DNA of 64,000 nucleotides from DASYAN01 sp963727755 (GTDB taxonomy: Bacteria > Chloroflexota > Ktedonobacteria > Ktedonobacterales > Ktedonobacteraceae): NCBI GenBank assembly GCA_963727755.1, contig CAVSHN010000021.1, positions 1 to 64,000 of the forward strand, written 5' to 3'. Below the pieces are notes generated by a model, which worked only from the letters and a program-made list of their open reading frames with translations, had not been told where the DNA came from and made no database searches. Shown in pieces: positions 54,722 through 64,000 of the stretch. The position numbers were made by a program, and so were the translations under genes. How positions within the stretch are numbered: position 1 is the stretch's first letter; every line of letters begins with the position of its first letter.

Positions 54722-56165
54722 CACTATCTTTGCGGTTTCTTCGATAAAGAGGCTCAATCTACCAAAGAGGTAAAAAGATCCTCAACGGGCGTGCCTGAAA
54801 GAGCGTGTTTATAGACCCATTCCAGAAATAGCTTATAGTGTGTTTCTTGCACAGCATAACGGGCTTCTCCAAGAGTAGCTTGTGGCTCTTCTTGCTCATC
54901 TCTTTGCTGTTTAAGCTGATAGCGTACTTCTTCTAGGAAACTAAAGGCAATCCAGCAGAGAGTCCAATAGCGCAGCAATGCTGTAGTAGTCATCAATTGA
55001 TACTGATCAATACCAAGAAGTTCTTTTGTATCACCAAAAAAGACTTCAATATCCCAGCGCTTGCTGATATGTTCAATAAGCGCTTGAGCATCAGATACCA
55101 TATCGCTAGAGACCCAGAAACGTGCTTCAGAAATGGGATCATCAAGGCTTTGACGAACGATGATAAATTTGCAGCGATACAATGAGCGGATGCGTGTATC
55201 TACTACATGTACAAATACCTTTCTTGCATGGTTTCTCGGCCAGTGACATTCTTGATAGGCGCTTTCTGGAAGTAAAGCGGCATAATCAGTTAATTTCTGC
55301 CATTTTCATCCAGAAGGATCATCTGCACACAAAATACGCAGTGAACGATTGCACTTGAGGCCTGTTGTGATTTTAAAACCTCGTTTCCGGGAAGCTTTCC
55401 AGATTTTCTTGGCACCGTACCAACTATCTAAAAGAACATGCGTCTCTGTTCCAGCAGGAGGAGTGAAGTTTTCAATGTGTTGAATCATGAGATCAAATTT
55501 GCTCAAGAATAGCACATTTTCCTTTTCTGCTGTCTCTTTCTGCCGGTACAGAAGAGGCTCTAGTGGGCAAGAGCGACCTAATACCGTATAAAGGCATTCC
55601 ACTAAACTATGCCCTTTGATACGTTTATCGTACGTCGTTGAGTGATGTTTCCCCAAACCTTCCATCTTCTTGCCTTTGGGTTTGGACATGGTCGAATCGT
55701 CTCCGATCAGATACCCGGTTACGAGAGGTTCCTTGTGTCGTCCACGTCTCTTTGGCTGCTGTGCTCGCAGCCTTTGACGTTCTTGCTCGATTTTTCCATG
55801 CATCATATCACAAAAGCGGAAGAAGTTGTGCTGGTTGACCAGATGGTGATCCCAAGGTGCTTGTCCCAAAAAACGGCTTACACTCGCCAAACTCTTTTTA
55901 CCAGCAACTACTCGCTGCAAATGAGAGAGCGTGTGTCCTTCTTTACTTATCAACAGGGCCACGAGCACGGTTACAAAGTGCTCAAACTGTGGACGGGAAG
56001 AAAGGCCTTGAAAGTATTGCAAGTATTTGCGCAATCTCTCGTCTTGGCATACAATTGGATGTGGCATGAGATTCCTCCTGGACAAGTACTTTGATTTCAT
56101 TCTTTGTACCATAAGGAACTCATGCTTTCAACTTTTTCCCCTTTTGGAAAACTGCAAAGATAGTG
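54722..56165 (-). mobile_element. DDE insertion sequence with short terminal inverted repeats
   Basis: CACTATCTTTGCGGTTT at 54722 is inverted at the right end (AAACTGCAAAGATAGTG to 56165) with one mismatch. The 1,444-bp element encodes one transposase on the minus strand. No clear target duplication was seen. Confidence 0.8.
54754..56067 (-). pseudogene. DDE transposase (IS4/IS701-like) with an in-frame UGA
   Basis: Cut-and-paste transposase. ATG 56067 follows GGAGG with 6-base spacing and begins MPHPIVCQDERLRKYLQYFQ. First catalytic Asp in YLIGDDSTMSKPKGKKMEGLGKHHS, second in HVLLDSWYGAKKIWK, and the Glu region in KRWDIEVFFGDTKELLGIDQYQ near the end. At 55306 a TGA interrupts DDPSG-K-WQKLTDYAALLP in the same frame, where Trp (TGG) would fit, so this is a nonsense change and not an indel. 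Without readthrough the product lacks the catalytic Glu and is inactive. Full length would be 437 aa. Confidence 0.82.
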
Positions 56166-56167
56166 CT

Positions 56168-56867
56168 ACTAATTAATGAGGTCATAAGCCAACTTTAAAA
56201 TATGAGCTTCTCTAAATCTGATGTCGGTTTTCCCTCTCTTATAACAATGTGTATCCTCCATTTTTGACTTTTACCGACTCAATTGTAACGTTACGATCTC
56301 TGCGGCTGTTAGCCCTAACGTGGTAGATATTGTCAAAAGTGTCTTCAGTATTCATTATAGTGAATAGATGACCTTCTGTCAATTCTAGGATGATCCTTTT
56401 GTATCATATTTCACCCCAATATTCTATATTCCGTAGTTATATTTTTGTACATTCTCAAACAGGGAATTGAATTTGAAGATTTGAGGAGGATTTACTTAAA
56501 ATGTTATAAAAAGAGTAAAAAAGGAAAAACATAAATTACTATTGAAATAAAGTAGATACAAGATATTCATTAGATATAATTACTTATTATCTATTAATAT
56601 GCATATTCTGTATTATAAGTTAACGACATTATTCCTTCTTTAAACACCTTAGCTGTAAAAATATGATTTAAAGACTTTAACTGTATAACTTGTGAGTCCA
56701 CTCTTTGTTCCTCTTCGCCTATCCTCATTAGTTGGAATTCGATGGCCTTTCTTCGCTCAACTCGTCAGCCACTTCCTGAGAAACACTTGAAATCGCATTT
56801 GTTAGCGAATAATCTTCATCCACAAAAGTCCTTCCATGGGTACTTCCCTCGTCTCTTGCAAGGCTGT
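56168..56867. other. AT-rich gap without clear genes
   Basis: About 700 bases, strongly A+T-rich from about 56440 to 56660, with TAACGTTA at 56286-56293 and many runs of A or T. No frame has a recognisable product. It separates the insertion sequence from lhgO. Confidence 0.5.
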
Positions 56868-58140
56868 CTAACTGCTGCCGAGGAAAAAACTGCGCTCAGC
56901 CTCATCCACGATCATGCGAGCAATGACCAGTGAAGAGGTGGCTGCTGGTGATGGCGCATTCTGGACATGCACAACATGCTCACGATGCCGAATCAGGAAG
57001 TCATCGACCAAGTGGCCGTCATTTGCCAACGCCTGAGCCCGTACACCACTAGAACCTGATAGCAGGTCTTCGGCTTGTAGATCTGGCAGATAGCGCTGGG
57101 CAATCTTGACGTATGCGCCCTTGTAGTAATCACGATACATCTCTGCTAATCCAACTCTCCAATAGTGAGTAGCCAGCTTATGGAAGCCACGATAGCTCAG
57201 CACCTCCCAGAGATCCTTGGGATTGAACTGCCAGCGTAGGTAGCCCTCACGAGCAAACGCCAGCACGGCATTGGGGCCAACCCATATCTCACCATCAGGT
57301 CGCAATGTAAAGTGCACTCCTAAAAAGGGGAAATCTGGATCTGGCACGGGGTATATCAAAGCTCGCACCATATGACGCTTCTCCGGGCGCAGGGCATAAT
57401 AATCGCCTCTAAATGGAATGATTTGTATCCCATGGCGTTCACCACTCATATCACTGAGTTTATCGGACTGAAGCCCACCGCATGTTATGACATATCGTGC
57501 TGATATCTCAGATTGGGCATTTGCAGCACCGATTTGCTGCCGCACATATAAACGTGTCTGTCCATCTTTGGTGAGCAAAGCAGTGACTCGACAGCCCGTG
57601 ACAAGTTCCCCTCCATGCTGCTCGACTACACGAGCATAAGCGTGAGCCACTTGCACGTAGTCGACAATGCCAGTATTTGGTGAATGAATGGCCCTTAGGC
57701 CAACTGCGTAAGGCTCCAGTTCGCGCAGTTGCTGCGGCCCAATCATTTGCAGACCCTGAACTCCATTCGTCACGCCATGCTGGTAAAGTTTCTCCAGCCT
57801 GGGCAACTCGCTTTCCTGCAACGCGACGATCACCTTACCACATAGCTTGACCGGGATATTTTGCTCCTGACAAAAGGCCTGCATTTCGCGATGGCCCGCG
57901 ACACATGCCCTAGCTTTTAGGGAGCCAGGAGCATAATAGATGCCTGTGTGTATTACACCACTATTATGGCCTGATTGGTGGCTGGCAATCACAAGCTCTT
58001 TTTTCGAGCACCACCACACGTAGCCCAGGATGACGCATCAACACTTCCCGTGCAGTCGCTAGGCCAATTATACCTGCTCCGACAATAGCCAAGTCATAAT
58101 GGTCACTAGCAGGCTTGGATGTACTACTTTGGATCACCAT
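56868..58140 (-). CDS. lhgO: L-2-hydroxyglutarate oxidase-type FAD oxidoreductase (N-terminal frameshift)
   Basis: FAD enzyme that oxidises L-2-hydroxyglutarate to 2-oxoglutarate at the membrane. ATG 58140, after AAGGAG, starts a short leader and the Rossmann motif YDLAIVGAGIIGLATAREVL. An extra A in GAAAAAAG near 58012 shifts the frame; the next frame continues LVIASHQSGHNSGVIHTGIYYAPGSLKARACVAG, the signature of this DAO-family member, through GPNAVLAFAREGY and the C-terminal GVRAQALANDGHLVDDF. Corrected length about 420 aa. 2-oxoglutarate is also the product of the GdhA reaction, but the genes are far apart. Confidence 0.88.
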
Positions 58141-58371
58141 GATATATCAAAACTCCTTGGAAAATGCTCTAAAGACGAGCTTCACCCAGATGAACCTTAC
58201 TTATTTCTCCATATCCATATTTCCTTGCTAATCCTCCTGCATAGATCCTTTTTATTAGCTCGTCTAAATGCAGGTTTTTTCTGAAAAACTTTAAAAGTTT
58301 CTTTTGCCCTGCAAATAGATAATGTTCGCTAGTAAACTAAGAATAGCATACTAGCGAATATGACACAATAA

Positions 58372-60412
58372 TTACTGGAGGTATTTCGCAAACCAACTGG
58401 TGATATGGCGCAGACGTTCCAGACGCATCTTCGGATGACCACCACGGGAAAGTCCATGGCTTTGCTCTTCAAAAATCACAAGCTGTACATCACGCTCCAT
58501 ATATTTCAGAGCCGCAAAAATCTGCTGAGCCTGCTCAAGACTGCAACGCAAATCTTGCTCACCGTGTAGCAACAAAAGGGGAGTGTGCATGTTCTGCACA
58601 TAGGTAATCGGTGACATGTGCAAATACGTGTCCAGGTCTTTCCAAGGCAACGCTTCCATATGGTCTTCGATGAAATCCCAGCCAATATCGCTACATCCAA
58701 ACATGGACATCATGTTACTGACCGAACGGTCAGCAATCGCAACCTTAAAGCAATCGGAGTGCCCAATAAGCCAGTTCACCATGAAACCACCATAACTCCC
58801 TCCAATAACCCCCAAGCGCTGCTCATCGATATATCCTTGCTTGAGTACCTTGTCAACACCCAGCAGAATATCAGCCGAAGGCTTTTCACCCCAGGCCTTG
58901 CGTACAGCATTCGCAAAGTCGTAACCATACCCAACACTCCCACGTGGATTGGCATAAAAGACTACATATCCCTGCGCCACAAGAAGCTGCATTTCGTGAA
59001 AGAAAGCATATCCATACTGAGTATGCGGGCCACCATGAATTTCGACGATGAGCGGATACTTTTTGGTTGGATCAAAATCACGCGGCTTCATCAGCCAACC
59101 ATCAATTGGCCAACCATCAGCACCAGCATAGGTCATCAATTCCGGCATGGATAGTGCCAATTCACGGATGAGATCATCATTGGCATAAGTAATGCGACGC
59201 ATCTCTGCAGATGGTTCGATAGTGCGTACAAAGATTTCCTGAGGATGCAACGGATCAGCTACAAGCAAGGATAACATGTTTTTAGCCTGATTTCAGGCTG
59301 AAATCACGTACATGGACATCACCTGGAGTCAACATCGCAGGTTGCTTCCCTGCCCCATCGATAGGAATGCTATAGAGACGTGTAGAGCCACGCTGGCATG
59401 CCAATGCATAAAGCGTCTTGCCATCAGCAGACCAGCCAGCAGGAGGCGCAAGTTGGTCATCTCCAATATCGCTATTGGTCAAATCCATACAGGAACCTTC
59501 GAACTCTTGTGAAAGGCATTTTATAACAGGTTGTTGGGTATTGACTGTAACGGTGTAGAGATAGAAGTGCTCGCCAGCACGAATTTTAGGAGATGCGATA
59601 AAAGCTATCGTTTGACCATCAGGTGACCAAGAGGGCGAAAAGCAGGACAAGGTCGTATCAGTCAGCCGACGTAACACATCTGGTAGGCCATCCTTGAGTG
59701 AGAGGACATGCACATCATCACCAGACACGCGCCAGCGATCCTCGTTCCTGTTAGACACAAAAGCAATTTGCATACCATCGGGAGACCAGACAGCACTCCC
59801 ATTATCATAATCTCCATCGGTCAGTTGCTGCGGTTCACCACCAGCAACATCAATTAAGAAAAGGTGTGAACGACGATCATGAGTAAAACCACGACCATCC
59901 CGTCGATAACAGAGACGATCTATCACACGCACCTTAGGCAACGCTTTGTCATCCGGCAATGCTTTGCCATCCGGCGTTTCCTCATCCGATGGACCAACGT
60001 ATGCATTAAAGAGCAACTGCTTACTATTAGGAGACCAGACAGGAGATGAAGCACCATGCTCCATAAAGGTTAACTGACGAGCCTCACCTCCATCAGCGGG
60101 AATGAGCCAGATTTGTGGCTTTCCCTTTCCAATCTTCTTTTGCTCCGTCAATTCACCTTCGCGGTCAGACACAAATGCCAGCCAGCGCCCATCTGGGGAC
60201 CAGCTTGGATTACTGGCATTACCTGATCCAGTTGTAAAACGCCGTGCCTCACCACCAGCGGTAGGGGCTATCCAAATCGCTGAACAATATTTATGCTTAC
60301 ATTCATCAATTGTAGTCATAACATAAGCAATACGCTGCCCATCAGGAGAAATACGTGGACGGCTCAAGAATTTGATCAAGTAGAGATCTTCAATAGTAAT
60401 AGATCGTAGCAT
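58372..60412 (-). CDS. S9 family (acylaminoacyl-peptidase-like) serine peptidase, one frameshift
   Basis: Prolyl-oligopeptidase-type enzyme. The N-terminal part (to about 59282) is a beta-propeller of TolB-like repeats (SPDGQRIAYV, NPSWSPDGRWLAFVSDREGE, SPVWSPNSKQLLF, GSAVWSPDGMQIAFVSNR, SPSWSPDGQTIAFIAS). The C-terminal hydrolase has the nucleophile in GGSYGGFMVNW, Asp in LLLHGEQDLRC and His in EEQSHGLSRGGHP. One extra A near 59293 splits the two; corrected reading is FSLNQAKNMLSLLVA. About 680 aa in total, no signal peptide, so cytosolic. Start placed at MLRSITIEDLY; ATG at 60430 is an alternative. Confidence 0.9.
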
Positions 60413-60534
60413 GTGTTGCTTTCCCCTCATCTGCCTAAAGATCCCCTTGACGGGGAGCCGTTCTGTTAGAACGGCTAAACGAAGGTCGATTACGATTCAC
60501 AAGGCTAAGGGACTCCCAAGTTTTTATTTGTCCC
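60413..60534 (-). other. Structured leader upstream of the S9 peptidase
   Basis: Three stems lie in a row on the minus strand: GGGAC...GTCCC (60534-60509), AGCCGTTCTAACAGAACGGCT (60476-60456) and CCCCGTCAAGGGG (60455-60443). The last is about 30 bases before the start and its CCCC could also pair with the GAGGGG ribosome site. No known riboswitch was recognised. Confidence 0.45.
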
Positions 60535-60696
60535 ACCTGGATCAGATGACCCTGGGGTATCCTGGGATAATTTCCTCTCTGGCAGTCCCTAAAAGCAAGG
60601 AGCAGCAGTAGCCTATACTAAGTATAGATAAAAGACAGAACTCTTCAACGTCTACGTCTACTACGTCTCTCTCTTTCCAAAGCAATATCGAGGGTC

Positions 60697-61470
60697 TCAT
60701 GTAAGCGCTCGAAAATCATCAACATCGAGCTGTAATTCAACTGCTGGCAGATCTTCCGGCTTGGCACGTCCCTCCTCATACAATTGCAATACCATAATTA
60801 ATTCTATCTCTAAATCTACCGTACCACTCTCAGATATCGATAGATCCTGACTCTCCTCCTCATCATCGTCGTCATCATCATCATCAGCACGAGGTATAAA
60901 TTCGATATTCGTACGAGCACACTTGAAGCGACCTGTGATCTTCAGAGCATCCGTAGCCATCTCTTCAGCCAGTTCTCGGACTACTTCCATCATCTGTATA
61001 AAAGCGTCTTGCAATTGCTCCAAAGCATCTTCATCACCGTCCGTTTCAACTTCTGCACTTAATTCACTGCTAGGCTGATTACTACCAGCACCCGCTTCTG
61101 GCAAACGCTGGCGAGCTAGTTCATTCAGCTGCTTGAGTGCCTGAGCAAAAGCAGGAGAGAAGGCACTGTTCTCACCACGATCAGATCCCTTGACTACCTC
61201 CTCGCTTTCACCTTCCTCACTACTGAGACTTTTCTCATCATCATCCTCATCATCATCCTCATCTTGAGCATCTAAACCTAGCGCGGCCTCAATCATCAAT
61301 ATCTGCTGATGCAGCTGCTCAGCCACTTCATGGGTAAAATAAGCAAACACTCTCGCTTGACGTGACGCAGCAAGTAGTTGGAAGTGAGGCCAGTCGCGGT
61401 AGCGTTCTCGTGCACGCAAATAGCGCGTCTCCACTATTCCCAGTGTGTCCAACCGTAGCGAAATTTCCAT
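60697..61470 (-). CDS. Hypothetical very acidic protein
   Basis: From ATG 61470, after GAGGAGGGAG, it encodes 257 aa. An N-terminal segment (MEISLRLDTLGIVETRYLRARERYRDWPHFQLLAASRQARVFAYFTHEVAEQLHQQILMIEAAL) looks like a folded helical domain; two acidic runs (DAQDEDDDEDDDEK; ADDDDDDDDEEESQ) enclose a helical middle (QLQDAFIQMMEVVRELAEEMATDALKITGRFKCARTNIEF). The end, TVDLEIELIMVLQLYEEG, is beta/helical. No known family. Its upstream region contains the solo IscB left-end module in the same orientation. Confidence 0.6.
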   Translation of the reverse strand: MEISLRLDTLGIVETRYLRARERYRDWPHFQLLAASRQARVFAYFTHEVAEQLHQQILMIEAALGLDAQDEDDDEDDDEKSLSSEEGESEEVVKGSDRGENSAFSPAFAQALKQLNELARQRLPEAGAGSNQPSSELSAEVETDGDEDALEQLQDAFIQMMEVVRELAEEMATDALKITGRFKCARTNIEFIPRADDDDDDDDEEESQDLSISESGTVDLEIELIMVLQLYEEGRAKPEDLPAVELQLDVDDFRALT

Positions 61471-61563
61471 GACTCCCTCCTCAAAGAAACCGAATACACC
61501 GGCTATTTTATCCATCTATGGCACTACCACCAACTTTTCCTCTGGCTCTCTGGTTTTATCTTA

Positions 61564-61670
61564 ATAACGTAGTCCGATTCCTCAGACTGAGTCTGGTCAG
61601 GTGAGCTTGGTGAAACAACCTTACGAGCCGCTCACAAGCTGATCCCCTTATAGGGATTTGGGTTCCTGAC
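61564..61670 (-). mobile_element. Solo IscB left-end / omega-RNA-like module
   Basis: 107 bases homologous to the IscB left end at 43331-43436. Shared on the minus strand: GTCAKGAACCC, a stem ATCCCTATAAGGGGAT where the IscB copy has CCCCCTAGAAGGGGG, then AAGCTCACMTGACCAGACTC and CTACGTTAT at the far end. Similarity stops at both edges, and no iscB sequence follows. The flank at 61690-61671 gives a would-be guide AATACATGCCGGAAGGAAGA. It may be a decayed element, a MITE or a separate guide RNA gene. Confidence 0.7.
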
Positions 61671-61840
61671 TCTTCCTTCCGGCATGTATTACTAGCAGCT
61701 AAAGCACGCATACAGCCAAGAGGTGATAGACAGATGCATACGGAAATAGCCCGCTCCGATATATGCTAACATCATATCACAACGGGCATTAGTTCACACA
61801 ACTCCGATGGTCAGTTTGTCTTTCTCATTACCCGATTTGC

Positions 61841-62554
61841 CTACTTGGCAGATTGAGAAAACTGATTCCCTATCTGTTGCCCATTCGCTTCAGCCATTGC
61901 ATGAGCAACACGAGATTTGCGATCATTGCGAATGTGATGCCAGATGTAGAATGCCACCAAGATCACTAATACAGCCAGTATCACAACATCCAAACTATGC
62001 AAGATCGGCCCCAGTTCACTCACCTGATTGCCCAGCGCATAACCAGCATAGCCAAGCACAAAGCACCAAGGCAACGAACCAAGGAACGAATAGACGCAAA
62101 ACTTTATAAATGGCATTTTTGAAATGCCCGCCGGTAAGGAAATATATGTACGTACGACAGGGAGTAAGCGCGAGAAGAATGCTGTTGCACTACCCCAACG
62201 CTGAAAAAATGCATCTGCTTTATCAGCATCATGTTGTGAAATGAGCACATAGCGTCCATATTTTAACATAAGTGGACGCCCTCCCTTGTAACCAATGCCA
62301 TAGGCTACAGTTGACCCAATGAGACAACCAATAGCCCCGGCAAGAGCAACTAGAAAAATGGCAAGCAAGGGATCAGTGCCCTGCAAAATGGTTCCCCGAG
62401 CAATCATTATACCAGCTAGCGGCATCACAATCTCACTGGGGAGAGGGATACAACAACTTTCAAGAGCCATTGCTACTACTATACCAACCAAACCTGTTAT
62501 AGCATAGAGATTGGTAATCCATTGGGTTAAAGAATCAGTTATATGTGTTAACAC
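61841..62554 (-). CDS. DedA family membrane protein
   Basis: Membrane protein of the DedA/VTT (SNARE-associated) family, thought to act as a proton-linked lipid-carrier flippase. From the GTG at 62554, after GGAGG, 237 aa. Typical features: an amphipathic re-entrant segment ALESCCIPLPSEIVMPLAG with the conserved acidic residue, GSTVAYGIGYKGG, and the motif FFSRLLPVVRTYISLPAGISKM with the two essential arginines. Four to five hydrophobic helices. An in-frame start at 62617 would add 21 polar residues. Undecaprenyl phosphate recycling by this family links it to uppS. Confidence 0.9.
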   Translation of the reverse strand: MLTHITDSLTQWITNLYAITGLVGIVVAMALESCCIPLPSEIVMPLAGIMIARGTILQGTDPLLAIFLVALAGAIGCLIGSTVAYGIGYKGGRPLMLKYGRYVLISQHDADKADAFFQRWGSATAFFSRLLPVVRTYISLPAGISKMPFIKFCVYSFLGSLPWCFVLGYAGYALGNQVSELGPILHSLDVVILAVLVILVAFYIWHHIRNDRKSRVAHAMAEANGQQIGNQFSQSAK

Positions 62555-62641
62555 AAACGATCCTCCTTCAGATAAATATACTTTATGCCTCACATGCAGA
62601 AACCAAAGCACATCCATTGACCATTCCGAAGGAAATATTTG

Positions 62642-63799
62642 CTATTGCTCATCATCAGCAGACGAAGGCTTGAGATAGCGGGAAGAACGACGTACCATTG
62701 GTTGTTCGACATACTGAGCCATTTCTTCGCACAGAAAATCATCGTCATACATATACGGAGCACGACGGATGAGTGATCTGCCGGAATTATCTTTCATCGA
62801 TTTATTTATATCATACTCAGTTTGAGAATCTCGATAGTGGATAAAGCGATCAATCTGGCTAGCATTGTCTAGCGCTGATAAAGGCCGAGGCGAGCCATTT
62901 TGTAGCGGAAGAGAGTCAACAATGCGTTGTGGTCGTTGAGAATAGTTATTTGTCGGCGGTTCTGCTACCTCACGAGAGAAAGGCCATCTTCCATCTCTAC
63001 TTTGTTTCTGTCTCAGGCGTCGCATAGTGCGAGTTGAGAGAATTACATTATCATCTTCACACTCAGCCCGCAGCGCTGCCTCCGCCCGAGCAGCACGCAA
63101 AGCCTGAGAACGGTAACGACTGTAAGATGGATCTTTTCTATCGCCAGCAGAGCCAGAATACTCCACTGGGCTCGATTCACTTTTTCCTCTCTGTCCCAAT
63201 CGCTGTTCAGGATTTGCATCAGCGTGACCACCTTCCTTCATCCCCAAGAGAAGATCTTGATTGACTGCAGGAAGACGAACAGAAGATGAAGAAGAAATAT
63301 GACGAGCTAAAGGCAGATGTCGCGGCTGTCTCTCTTCCCACACACTTCGCTCTACAAGTATATACTCATCCCCAGCGACATCCTCACTGTCATACACCTC
63401 GTCGTTATCATACTCAAATTCTTGCTCTTCATCAATATGTTCTTCATTATCATCATCCAGAACGATAGAATAGGAGCGGCTCTGAGCAAGAGAGAGTCCC
63501 CTATGCTCCAGAACTCCCTTCTGTTGATGTGTATCATAGTGACGGGAAAAGTAGGAGAAAAGAACTAAGGAGATTGGAATACTAAGCAGCAAGGCTGCGA
63601 ACCCACCGATTAAACCACCCACAACCCAGGAATTGAGCGTATTACCGTACCAAAGGACAACTGCGGCCCCTATAATTAATACTAACGCCATAGCAACAGT
63701 CTTCCTCAAAAGCCGCACTTCCTTTCTGAGAGTAATTCCACAACAATAAAGCTGTTTAGCTAACGGCAAAAATGCCCTATTAGCTTGGGCAATTGACAC
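62642..63799 (-). CDS. Hypothetical membrane protein with long charged cytoplasmic tail
   Basis: A 385-aa protein with two hydrophobic helices (about 37-56, ALVLIIGAAVVLWYGN; 60-82, VGGLIGGFAALLLSIPISLVLF) followed by about 300 residues of low-complexity, charged sequence with acidic clusters (LDDDNEEHIDEEQEFEYDNDE), Arg/Ser-rich parts and a Tyr/Asp/Glu end. No domain recognised. The start may be the methionine before ALVLIIG (about residue 37) or the first; the ribosome site is unclear. Possibly a cell-envelope or division adaptor; this is a guess. Confidence 0.6.
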   Translation of the reverse strand: MSIAQANRAFLPLAKQLYCCGITLRKEVRLLRKTVAMALVLIIGAAVVLWYGNTLNSWVVGGLIGGFAALLLSIPISLVLFSYFSRHYDTHQQKGVLEHRGLSLAQSRSYSIVLDDDNEEHIDEEQEFEYDNDEVYDSEDVAGDEYILVERSVWEERQPRHLPLARHISSSSSVRLPAVNQDLLLGMKEGGHADANPEQRLGQRGKSESSPVEYSGSAGDRKDPSYSRYRSQALRAARAEAALRAECEDDNVILSTRTMRRLRQKQSRDGRWPFSREVAEPPTNNYSQRPQRIVDSLPLQNGSPRPLSALDNASQIDRFIHYRDSQTEYDINKSMKDNSGRSLIRRAPYMYDDDFLCEEMAQYVEQPMVRRSSRYLKPSSADDEQ

Positions 63800-63934
63800 G
63801 GATGCTTGTTGCTTTCTTCAATATAGAGAGTCTAGCACATGGACATGAAGAAAGCAACATATGAGGAGTGGAGTCCTTTTGCTACTACTACAAGATGTGC
63901 AGAGGGCCCAAGCCACGCAAAAAGGGCAACCTCC

Positions 63935-64000
63935 TTAAGCAGCACTCCCACACTGACGGAAGATAGCAATGACCTTGCCTTGAACTTGCCACTCACGATC
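63935..64000 (-). CDS. lexA: C-terminal end of a LexA-like repressor, cut by window edge
   Basis: The last 21 residues before the TAA at 63935 read DREWQVQGKVIAIFRQCGSAA. The segment VQGKVIAIFR matches the (E)VQGKVVALIR end of the LexA peptidase domain. Everything upstream lies outside the window. If right, the SOS regulator sits in the same region as recA. Only a short match, so moderate confidence. Confidence 0.55.
   Translation of the reverse strand, partial: DREWQVQGKVIAIFRQCGSAA

Overview
The window looks like chromosomal DNA from a Chloroflexota bacterium, most likely a Ktedonobacteria (Ktedonobacter-like) member. This is inferred from gene content: many short two-component systems with NarL-type regulators, zinc-ribbon-anchored membrane proteins, a short EF-Ts, the full MEP/undecaprenyl gene set, and TnpB and IscB elements close together. 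No rRNA or tRNA gene was found, so the placement rests on protein resemblance from memory. A recurring property is apparent single-base indels inside otherwise well-conserved genes (cytochrome b, dxs, rseP, gatB, gdhA, iscB, lhgO and others). Their number in essential genes suggests residual sequencing error as much as real decay.

Layout, left: 0-5.9 kb holds a frameshifted cytochrome b/b6-type complex (minus), a divergent histidine kinase/response regulator pair, a zinc-ribbon membrane protein and a DtxR/MntR-type regulator. 5.9-12.6 kb is accessory: two tnpB elements without tnpA flank an AT-rich orphan conjugation-type ATPase, and the second element has split a fluoride-exporter gene (crcB) after TTAC. 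12.9-16.4 kb carries cardiolipin synthase, a D-Ala-D-Ala carboxypeptidase and a soluble Ser/Thr kinase. 16.4-21.7 kb is a recombination/replication block (recA; recR-ybaB-dnaX with an SRP RNA gene just upstream). 22.1-25.7 kb is a tandem duplication of zinc-ribbon/transmembrane/Pro-Thr-stalk proteins, one with fifteen exact-length 30-bp repeats.

Middle: 27.1-36.0 kb is a long minus-strand block rpsB-tsf-pyrH-frr-uppS-cdsA-dxr-rseP-ispG, with dxs nearby at 37.4-39.3 kb. It joins translation, isoprenoid/undecaprenyl and phospholipid synthesis and site-2 proteolysis. 40.4-45.1 kb has gdhA, an IscB (OMEGA) element with an upstream omega-RNA region, and gatB.

Right: 46.3-49.5 kb is a rearranged segment: a three-gene cassette headed by a TIGR04255-like protein sits between a partial and a complete copy of a LysR gene, followed by a deletion scar of the cassette itself. 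Then come typA, a glutaredoxin, a DUF2085 membrane protein, mtaB, a MITE-like repeat beside a DDE insertion sequence with an in-frame UGA, an AT-rich gap, lhgO, an S9 peptidase with a structured leader, a very acidic protein, a solo copy of the IscB left-end/omega-RNA module, dedA, a membrane protein and the 3' end of a lexA-like gene.

The most unusual items are the solo omega-RNA-like module at 61.6 kb (with a shorter match in front of recA), the duplicated TIGR04255 cassette, and the duplicated zinc-ribbon stalk proteins.
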